Origin: Paracyclopina nana
Lineage: Eukaryota; Arthropoda; Copepoda; Cyclopoida; Cyclopettidae
NCBI GenBank assembly: GCA_019096065.1
Contig: JAGUCH010000002.1
Location: forward strand, 16,318,501 to 16,382,500
Length of the DNA: 64,000 nucleotides
Direction of reading: 5' to 3'
Shown: in pieces, positions 56,385 to 64,000 of the stretch
Position numbering within the stretch: position 1 is the first letter of the stretch
Layout of the letters: each line of letters begins with the position of its first letter
Notes under the pieces: generated by a model
The model's input: only the letters and a program-made list of their open reading frames with translations
What the model was told of the DNA's origin: nothing
The model's database searches: none
Program-made: the position numbers and the translations under genes

Positions 56385-56736
56385 CAGTGTTGAAGCAAAA
56401 CAATGGTTCGATAAGTGCGTCGAGCCGACCTTGAAGTCAACGTTAGGATAGATTTTCTATGATGAAATCTTAATTTTCCTTTGGTTTTTGATCACGGAAA
56501 AATAATATAGCTGCCAAAAAATGTTATAATCAATTGTAATATGTATGTTTAGCGGCTAGGTGTCGTATGGTTATTTCTTTAAATGCCTTAAATTGTATGA
56601 ACGGTATTTGTTGTTAGTTCTCAGTATTAGGCGGGAATATTTGAATTCACTTTTCGCTTGCAATGTCATTGCTACAAAATACCGAAACGAATCAAATTCC
56701 AACAGTTTTTAGTTGTCTTCATCTTACTGAACCATT

Positions 56737-58784
56737 TTACAGCTTTATTGGATCCCTCACAGTGACAGAAACAATAGTTATGTCATCGTACGGCTTGTCA
56801 GTCTTGGCGTTAGTTTTCACGTTGGATATGCTCTGCACAACTTCCATGCCCTTAAACACTCGGCCAAAAACGGTATGCTTATTATCCAACCACGAGCACG
56901 GTACGACAGAGATGAAAAACTGGCTGCCATTTGTGTTAGGCCCAGCATTGGCCATGCTCATCGTATATGGCCTATCGTGCTTCAGTTTGGGATGAAATTC
57001 GTCCTCGAATTCCTCTCCCCAAATGGATTCACCTCCAGTTCCGATCCCGGTGGGATCGCCAGTTTGAATCATAAACTGTTTGATCACCCTGTGGAAAATG
57101 CACCCATTGAAGTAATTGTTTTTGGCCAGACCACAAAAGTTCTCCACAGTCTTGGGGCATTCGCGGGGAAACAATTTGCACTGTATGTCTCCCACATCGG
57201 TGTGAATGGTTGCCGTCTCAAACAGTTTAGGAGCTGCGTTGGCTTCATCTGTGATGGCAGCGATTCTATCTTCGTGGCTGGGCTTTTCATTGAATACATC
57301 TCGGTTGGAATGGTCTCCATTTCTCCGCGTCAAAAGGTACAGCCGGTTCTTCTTGTAGGCCGAAGCAATCAGTGTGGGATCTGGCAGCAAGTCAGTTTTG
57401 GACAGGGTAGGATTGTCAGAGGCTACCATGTCCATGTCAGGCACCACTTTTGCCTCGTCATTTTGGCAAATGGCCAAGTTGACAAACCTATGGATGGAGG
57501 AGCATTGGCATTGAATTCAGAGTGAACATTAGCATTGCATTATTACCTCAAGTTGTCGTTTTTCCCAATAACGGTGACGTTTTTGTTGGTGTACAAATTC
57601 ACGAGCTTAATGCCAATCATTGTAGGGTACATGATAAAGTTGCCAGTGGTGTCAAAGACAATGTTCAAATGCTTGTTGAACTCTGATTTTTCCAATTCCT
57701 TCTCGTTGGACACTTTCCTGTTGAATTCCATGGCGGGCATGATTTGCTTGTTTTGCTGCACCGAAAAATAGTGGTTGAGGCTCTCGTCAATGACACAGTA
57801 CAATTTGCCCATGAGGAATCGGAAAACGCGGATCTTCTTGTCCTCGCCAAAAGTGGCAAGAAACTTGCCGTCATTACTGACCGTCATGGAAACCACGTGA
57901 GTTTTATGCTTGGCAAACTCGTACAAATCGGTGTCGAGCTTCGACTCAAAAGCCACATTCTTCGGAAAATCATAATCTCCTTTGGGGCCTCTCCAGTACT
58001 CAAGCATGCCGCCCACATCAGCTGAGATGACTACGTCAAAAGCAACATTGTATGTCATGCACGAGATCGGCTTCATATGGAGCTTCTCCAGCACTTTCAA
58101 TGGGGCACCGTTGGAGCCCCGGCCATCATACACACGCACAACATTCCCTCCTGAAATGGCCAAGGCTGGAATGGCATCACCGGCCTGGTGTATCCAGCAC
58201 AAGCATTCTGGAACGTAGTCCAGCTTGAGAATGTTGATCATGTCAAAGTTGACAACATCGAACACTTTGGCATGTTTGTCCTCTGCGATTGTAGCCCTGA
58301 AAAATGGTACTATCGTGAGAGAGACCAAAAATGAGCCAAACAGGCCGACTACTTACATCAAGGTTCCTTTCGAGTTGACTTTCATATCCTTGATTGGAGC
58401 CAAATGGGCACGAAAATGCTTGACAAATTCAATGCCGACCTCGCGTTTCTTCCAAAACTTGACATGCCCATCTACAGAGCCTGTGATGACAAAGCCGGTG
58501 GAGCCCGATGACAAGCAAAACGACACCATGTCCCGATGCATGTAACTACGCTCGTAGCTGTCGCAATTGGGCAGATTTTCAAGGTAGACATTCTCGAAGG
58601 GAAGCACTTTCTTTTTTTTCACTGGCGCAGCTTCGCTCAAAGTTGGACCAACCCAATCGTCATCGGAGTCATCGTCGCTCTTTTCTTCGGCTTCCCGTTT
58701 CTGAGCAACTTTTTTGCCTTCGTCTCTCTTTGGCTCAGTTTCTTCTTCTGAGCTCGAGCCAGACGAACTAGAAGACGACGGCAT
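56737..58784 (-). CDS. PPWD1: PPWD1, WD40-cyclophilin peptidyl-prolyl isomerase
   Basis: Exons 58784-58357, 58296-57547 and 57487-56737 total 1,929 nt (642 residues) in one frame. After an acidic Ser-rich start, the signature [20 protein letters not shown] leads into WD repeats ([53 protein letters not shown]). The C-terminal cyclophilin domain reads [69 protein letters not shown], and [20 protein letters not shown], including the catalytic FHR. PPWD1 associates with spliceosomal C complexes. The length matches human PPWD1 (646). The final codons include AATAAAG just before the stop. Its upstream flank is one arm of an inverted duplication. Confidence 0.96.
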
Positions 58785-58883
58785 TTTTCCTTCCCCAAGA
58801 ACGAAACCAATTCGCGAACGCCCTTTTTCCTGCGACGATTTCGCAGAAAATAGTAAATTACGTTCGGCGTTCTTAGCAATGTT

Positions 58884-59314
58884 TGTATTCACATCAGTAT
58901 CATAACAATAACATTGATGTAGGGCGATCCCAGCGGCCTTCATGGGCAACTTTTGGGATTTTCAGCTGACACTGCAGGAGAAGAAAAACTGAGTTACCGC
59001 GTTTTTGCGACAGGAGAAGTAGTTCGAAATAAAGACCCAAGCAAATAAGTGTATTGAATTTTTTTAAAGGATTACTTCATTACGGTAAAATAGAATGATT
59101 TTAAGGCTATGATAAACATGAGACGCTCAATACCAAGATGTTAAGAGTCCTGATGCTATGCATTAGTAAAAAAGTAACCATTTAAAAAAATTATCTGCCC
59201 TAAAAAAAGTGGCTCGACTTATCAAAACAAAACATGATTTTGAACTCAACTCCCAAGTGTTTCTTCAAAAAAGTCGGTAGATGGTATGTCTTTGTTATGA
59301 TACTGCTATCTATT
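58884..59314. repeat. Inverted duplication, arm 1 (PPWD1 upstream flank)
   Basis: About 430 bp matching, in inverted orientation, 62511-62946. Shared blocks include CATAACAATAACATTGATGT, AGGGCGATCCCAGCGGCC, TTCAGCTGACACTG, GACCCAAGCA, and TTTCTTCAAAAAA with TGTCTTTGTTATGATACTGC. I estimate 70-80% identity by eye. It begins about 100 bp upstream of the PPWD1 start codon. Confidence 0.75.
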
Positions 59315-60129
59315 GTGATTTTAAGGCTATCTTGAAGGATCGAAAATTAGAGTCTTAAGGCTTTATGAATTCTTCAAAAAATAGTTAGTAGAAGTACTAG
59401 AGATTCAATTTGAATAATTTATTCAAAAACCAAGGAAAATTCTCATAATATCTTATATGGTGCCTCATTAACCGTAAACTTTGCTACGAATTGCTCCTGA
59501 AATTATAAAAAAGCCCTAAAGTTACTAAGTCGGTTTACTTAGTTTTACGAAGTAATTCAAATTTCAAAGTTTCAAACTTGACTTACTTGTCAACAACATC
59601 AAGTCAAAAGGCTCTTTGTCATGTTTCAGAAGCAAATTTCCTCTTTTCAAGCTTTCTTAAAATGTGTTGCAGCTCTGAATATTAAGTAAGCTGCCTAGGT
59701 TGCGTGACAAAACTTCTTGTCATAGCGAATTTGCGACGAGTAATTTTATGTCAACAAGTGCCGTTAAGCCAGAATGTTTGAGTGATACAGGCTGTCAAAA
59801 ATAACCAAATCTCCAAGCAGCCTTCACTCATAAATTAACACTACCACCGAACAGTAAGAAAATTGTCTTCATTCCGAATTTGGAAGAAATCAAAAAAGCA
59901 ATTTTTGCCCACTTTTTACAAATCGGAGAATTTCTTGATTTCTGAAAATGTTTCCTGAAATGCGCCGTGTAATGTGATGACCTATTTTGCCCCCAATTGA
60001 AATGTGCCAAATATTTTCTGCATGTGCTCTCCACATGTGCGCCAGTGCTTGGAAGCTCCACGTCATCTTTGGCAGCTTCGCAACATAAACAGCATCAACA
60101 ACTCTGCTGACTCCAGTTACTTTGCAGGA
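59315..60129. other. Intergenic upstream of calumenin-like gene
   Basis: About 815 bp, AT-rich, with no supported gene. A splice-acceptor-like ttactttgcag ends at 60127, just before the calumenin-like ATG at 60130, so a 5' UTR intron probably starts somewhere in this stretch. I could not fix the donor. Confidence 0.4.
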
Positions 60130-61245
60130 ATGCTCTCCAAGTGTTCATTCATCTTGGCTCTTGCCTTGCCATCAATAGTCATTGTACATTCAGCCTCAGT
60201 GGACTCGAACTCACCTACCAATAATGTGCACGGGAAAGCCCGAGTTCTAAGTGAACACAAACTCAGTGATAAAGAACATTTCGAGGGGGATCACCATGAC
60301 CCAGATTATGATCATGAAGCCTTCTTGGGAGCCGACGAAGCTCGTGAATTCGATCATCTTTCACCCGAGGAAAGTCGAGGCAGATTGGCCAAGATTGTTG
60401 ATCGAATCGATTCCAATGAAGACGGCTACGTCACCCTGGATGAGATGAGGGACTGGATCAGGTTCACCCAGCAACGATATGTCTCTGATGACGTTGACAG
60501 GCAGTGGGCTCAGCACAATCTCGAGAATAAGGAGGCCATCACGTGGGCTGACTACAGGAAACTTGTCTATGGCTTCCTCGATGAAGATGTCGAGGATGGA
60601 CACCATGGTAAGGTGTTTTCTTGCTAAAATCACTACTGGTCACTATGAGTACATTTTGCAGTGGATGAAGATACTATTTCCTATCAGAAAATGGAGGACA
60701 GAGATAGGAGGAGATGGGATACAGCCGATGAGGACCATGATGGCTATCTCAACAAGCTTGAATTCAAGCACTTTTTGCACCCAGAGGAAGCTGACCATAT
60801 GAGAGACATTGTCATCGCAGAAACAGTGGATGACATTGACAAGGACAAAGATGGTCTCATCTCGCTTGAAGAATACATTGGAGATATGTACAGGCAAGTT
60901 ATTGTGCTCATTTGCATTTGGCTAGTGCTATATTAATATTGTAATCATAGGGGAGATGGAGATGAATCAACTGAGCCTGATTGGGTGAAAGCAGAGAGGG
61001 AATCCTTTCATGAGCACAGGGATGAAAACGGGGATGGGTTCATGGATGCGTCTGAAGTGCGTAAGTGGATTTTGCCCTCTGATTACGATCATACTGAGGC
61101 CGAAGCCAAGCATCTCATCTACGAGTCTGACACCAATGGAGACGCAAAGTTAACCAAAGAGGAAATTCTGGCCAAATACGACTTGTTTGTGGGATCACAA
61201 GCAACTGATTTTGGAGAGGCCATCCTCAGACACGACGAATTTTAA
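60130..61245 (+). CDS. CALU: Calumenin/reticulocalbin-type CREC protein
   Basis: Exons 60130-60607, 60662-60893 and 60951-61245 give about 334 residues. A signal peptide ([22 protein letters not shown]) is followed by six EF-hand units, with clear loops [48 protein letters not shown] and [12 protein letters not shown] plus one degenerate. The C-terminus HDEF is the ER-retention signal typical of calumenin. The protein resides in the ER/secretory lumen, binds Ca2+ at low affinity and modulates SERCA and gamma-carboxylation in vertebrates. The second intron has a GC donor (TACAG|GCAAGT) and a normal AG acceptor. No in-frame GT alternative preserves the YIGDMYRGDGDE junction. Confidence 0.94.
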
Positions 61246-61328
61246 CGCTATACTCAAAGTCAAGATGAGATTTGCACTCTACTTAAAAAACCCAGATCTG
61301 ATGAATATGCTCGAAACTCAATAATTTG

Positions 61329-62074
61329 CTATTTGATGCGTCGAGAAACACGATTCACTATGGCTTCCTTGAGTGTAGCATAACACAAGTCATTGCTGTC
61401 CACTAGGTCCAGATTCTTGTTCAAGTCAGTCTTGAGGATTTTGAGATCAGTTTGAGCCAGGTGGAATTCATTGAAGGTGCGGTAGACACCTTGGTAAAGT
61501 TGTTGCTTTTCCATGACTTTTCTGAAAATTTTGTTCCACTCATAATCTGATCGGGTGTTAGAAAGCGTTTAATTTTACCTTATGACAAATGCATACTCAA
61601 CCAGTCTGAGGTTTTTGAAGATGAACCAGTGCATCATTTTTGGCAAGTAGGATGTGAAAAATGTCCCACCAAATTGCCAATCGTCATGAAAAGCAGCTCG
61701 GTTTCCGTGCAAAATCAGTGGGTTCTCGCCAAGTTCACACAAGTTGGCTTCCAAGCAAAAGTCTGGCCTGAAATTGGCTGAGCAGGGCAAAACTTCCAGC
61801 TCATTTGGATAAAGAAATGAGTAAATGTTCATCAAATCCTGTGACACAAAAAATAGCTTTGTCATTAATACAATACTTGAGTATCATCTAACCTGGTCGC
61901 AAAATGCCATGTAATGTTTCATTTCTTCAAATATGGTGAGCATTTTCTCATTCCAATTGTTGGCTCTCATTTTATTCAAATTCATTAGCATCACTCCGCT
62001 GTTCAAGCCATTCTCGGGATGTGGTATAGGAGAGTAGTAATAAGTTGAATACCTATTCAGTAATAAGGGGAATT
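61329..62074 (-). CDS. GXYLT: GXYLT-like glucoside xylosyltransferase (GT8), 3' part
   Basis: Three terminal exons are inferred, 62074-61893, 61838-61579 and 61522-61329, giving about 211 residues. Conserved GT8 landmarks are NSGVMLMNLNKMR, CDQDLMNIY, LPCSANFRPDFC and LHGNRAAFHDD, characteristic of GXYLT1/2, which add xylose to O-glucose on Notch EGF repeats in the Golgi. The N-terminal half, including the DxD sugar-nucleotide site and the membrane anchor, is not in the window: sequence to the right of the acceptor at 62075 is repeat-filled. The gene is therefore partial here (5' exons presumably beyond 64000), or a truncated copy. The spacing between F-P-L-L-L-N and NSGV suggests a slightly shortened loop relative to vertebrates. 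Confidence 0.75.
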
Positions 62075-62112
62075 CTGTGAAAAGTGAAATAGTGTCAAAA
62101 TAGTCCTTTAAT

Positions 62113-62345
62113 AATGAAGTTTCCATGGCTCAGTGGTTAGAGCAATAGTATTTTACTTGCTGCTTTTTGGGACTGAGAAGGTAAGTAAAAATTGCCCTAG
62201 GTGAGTAAATGAAACCAAGCCGAATCTTGAACCGAGCGAAGCGAGGGGAATAGTGAGGCGAGGTTTTATCTTACTCACCGAGGGCATTATTTACGTTACC
62301 TTCGAAGTCCCGAGAAGCAGCAAGTCAAATTTTATTAACTGTTAC
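62113..62345. repeat. tRNA-headed foldback element
   Basis: It starts with TTTCCATGGCTCAGTGGTTA, a tRNA A-box-like head on +, then arms of about 60 bp (TTGCTGCTTTTTGGGACTGA at the left, mirrored by TCCCGAGAAGCAGCAA at the right) around a centre containing ACCGAGCGAAGCGAGG. It lies at the 5' side of the last visible GXYLT exons, presumably in an intron. Confidence 0.6.
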
Positions 62346-62510
62346 CGATTTTCCGAGCGAAATGAACTTGCCGGAATGCCATGTTGTGACGTCACGGGGT
62401 TTGCAAAAAGCTGACACGATCGGCAAAGTGAATTTACTCGCGAGTAAAACCGGTTACAGTTAGTAAATTGTTATTCAAACTATATGAGGTTCGAATCTAA
62501 CAAGCTAGCT

Positions 62511-62946
62511 TCATAGACAGCAGCATCATAACAAAGACACTCCATCTACCGAGTTTTTTGAAGAAACACTTGTGAGCCGAGTTCAAAATCACATTTTGTA
62601 TGCATTAGTCGAGCCACTTTATTTAGGGCAAATAGCTATAGTAAATGGTTACTTTGTTTTTACAAATGCATAGCTTCAGGACTCTAACGTCTTGATGTTT
62701 TAAGTTTTTTGGGTACAATAGATTTAAAACCATTTTATTTTACCGTCATAAAGTAATCCTTCACAAAAATTGATAACTCTTATGTGCTTGGGTCTTTATT
62801 TCGAACTACTTTACGAGTCGCAAAAACGCGCTAACTCAGTTTTTTGGCTCGAGCAGTGTCAGCTGAAAATCACAAATGTTGCCCATAAAGGCCGCTGGGA
62901 TCGCCCTACATCAATGTTATTGTTATGATACTTATGTGAATAGGAA
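62511..62946. repeat. Inverted duplication, arm 2
   Basis: Inverted counterpart of 58884-59314, about 3.2 kb away across the calumenin-like and GXYLT-like genes. It carries GGCCGCTGGGATCGCCCTAC then ATCAATGTTATTGTTATGAT near its right end. No PPWD1 coding sequence accompanies this copy. Confidence 0.75.
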
Positions 62947-62985
62947 TTTGTATTTGTTCTTTAGAATAGGAGCATAATAGTTATT

Positions 62986-63240
62986 ACTATTAGCTGAGAC
63001 GGCTGAGCAGTACATAAGTTGCGACCATATATTTTCCATGAGTTTTTTACTCTTGCTCAATTTAGAGGAGGATAATGAACATTATGCATCTGCAAGTGGA
63101 TAATGGTCATTATACCTTACTTGATCCTTGCGCCATCTATTTCATTTGAATATGATAGAAAAAAGGAAGGATCTAGCAAGATTTGAACTCGGGGCACCTG
63201 GTTGGCGTGCCGACGCTCTACCTCTGAGCCAACGAATTGC
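62986..63240 (-). repeat. tRNA-derived SINE-like repeat, copy 1
   Basis: A unit of about 255 bp begins TTATTACTATTAGCTGAGAC on + and ends in a minus-strand tRNA-like head (GTTGGCTCAGAGGTAGAGCG, B-box GAGTTCAAATC) at 63171-63240. A second, diverged copy in the same orientation starts at 63756. The order (tRNA head at the 5' end on minus, unique body after) fits a SINE. Confidence 0.65.
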
Positions 63241-63601
63241 TTCATGTAACGTTAGTTAAGAGCCGGGTCTAAAGCGCTGGATGTACGTAGTCCGCTCGCT
63301 GCTCGAGGCAGTGAGTGACGTCACTGACTAACACATACATGCAGGTCTTTAGCCGGGTCAAATACAAATAGCAACTGGCGAGCGCTGCATACATGGCCGT
63401 ACCGGCCGGCCAGGCGCAGTTGCAAGACGCACGGCAATAAGCGCATGTTGCAGGCTAGACCGCTGGGTCAACTTTGATGAGCTCATGCATCTGCAATAAA
63501 GCGAGTCGCAAAATCTAAGGCATTTTTTGCAAAAAAATTGAGCCAAAATCTTTCCTAAATTCAGTTTTAGCCAATGCTTGAAATGTTGGGGTTAGCTAAT
63601 T

Positions 63602-63757
63602 GTAATAGGATTATACACCTCTAGGCTGTCGGATAACACTCATTATTTTTTAGTGTCTCGTGCCAATCACTCGTTCGCTCCGCTCACTCGTGATCTGTCA
63701 CTTGACACTAAAAAATAATTCGTGTTATCCTCCAGCCTAGAGGTGTATAATCCTATA
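63602..63757. mobile_element. Small foldback/MITE (about 156 bp)
   Basis: Near-perfect inverted arms, 63602-63657 (AGGATTATACACCTCTAGGC through ATAACAC and TTTTTTAGTGTC) and 63705-63757, surround about 45 bp (CACTCGTTCGCTCCGCTCAC). There is no coding capacity. It abuts the second SINE-like copy. Confidence 0.7.
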
Positions 63758-64000
63758 TTACTATTAGCTGAGACGGCTGAGCAGTACATAAGCTCCGACC
63801 ATATAATTTCCATGATTTTTCATTGTTGTTTGATGTAGAGGAGGATAATGAACATTATGCATCTACACGTAGATAATGATCATTATGCCTCACGTGATCT
63901 TTGCGCCATCTATCTTATTTAAATATCATAGATAAAAAGGAAGGTGGCAGCAAGAATCGAACTGTGGTCACCCAGGTAGCGCGCCGACGCTCTACCCCTA
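63756..64000 (-). repeat. tRNA-derived SINE-like repeat, copy 2 (cut by window end)
   Basis: It repeats 62986-63240 in the same orientation with scattered differences: TATTACTATTAGCTGAGACG, then GAGGAGGATAATGAACATTA, then a minus-strand tRNA-like head starting about 63940 with a GCGCCGACGCTCTACCCC block. The head is truncated by the window edge. Confidence 0.65.

Noticed and set aside
56740-56760. AATAAA inside the last PPWD1 codons as its poly(A) signal
   Set aside because: It precedes the stop codon. Use would remove the stop in most transcripts, so it is probably coincidental for PPWD1.

Overview
The window is nuclear DNA from an arthropod-like animal. The evidence is spliced genes with many 50-70 bp GT-AG introns, a cuticle protein with an R&R chitin-binding domain behind a TATA/TCAGT-type promoter, a DEG/ENaC pair, trehalase and reticulon, plus non-coding DNA dense with MITEs, foldback elements and tRNA-derived SINE-like repeats. 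A full-length DNMT1 argues against dipterans. I cannot place the species further. Exon joins were inferred by eye from frame, splice sites and family conservation.

Layout. 1-5.9 kb: a divergent pair, an unrecognised seven-exon gene (-, running off the left edge) and a Tnp_2-like transposase-type protein (+). 6.5-9.8 kb: two tandem DEG/ENaC subunits separated by a MITE with a 9-bp target duplication. 9.8-16 kb: small membrane-protein genes (TPR-TM, a LAMP-like mucin, reticulon, a 95-aa signal/TM protein), a hAT-type MITE and a TAZ-only zinc-finger gene. 16.8-25 kb: trehalase, a fax-like protein, RNA polymerase III subunit RPC5, SERF, a Psq/CENPB-type DNA-binding protein and UQCRC2. 25-29.5 kb: cytosolic methionyl-tRNA synthetase and a short P450. 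30.5-47.5 kb: a compact block of DNMT1, XPA, XRN2 (with a CK1-gamma gene nested antisense in one intron) and MMS19. 47.5-51.1 kb: the cuticle protein. 51-55.5 kb: gene-poor DNA with a composite foldback repeat. 55.5-64 kb: RpL17, PPWD1, a calumenin-type CREC protein, the 3' part of a GXYLT-like glycosyltransferase, then repeats to the right edge.

Themes. DNMT1-XPA share a 221-bp head-to-head promoter, XPA-XRN2 stops are 8 bp apart, and XRN2-MMS19 are head-to-head, so nuclear genome-maintenance and RNA genes are interlocked. Several genes place the stop codon inside or touching AATAAA, implying very short 3' UTRs. CpG is nearly absent in the DEG/ENaC and trehalase genes but common in the DNMT1-XRN2-CK1 block, a mosaic that may reflect germline methylation. 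The least explained material is the repeat family at 36.2-37.0 and 51.8-52.5 kb: its paired inverted segments match within a copy but differ between copies, around a conserved centre.
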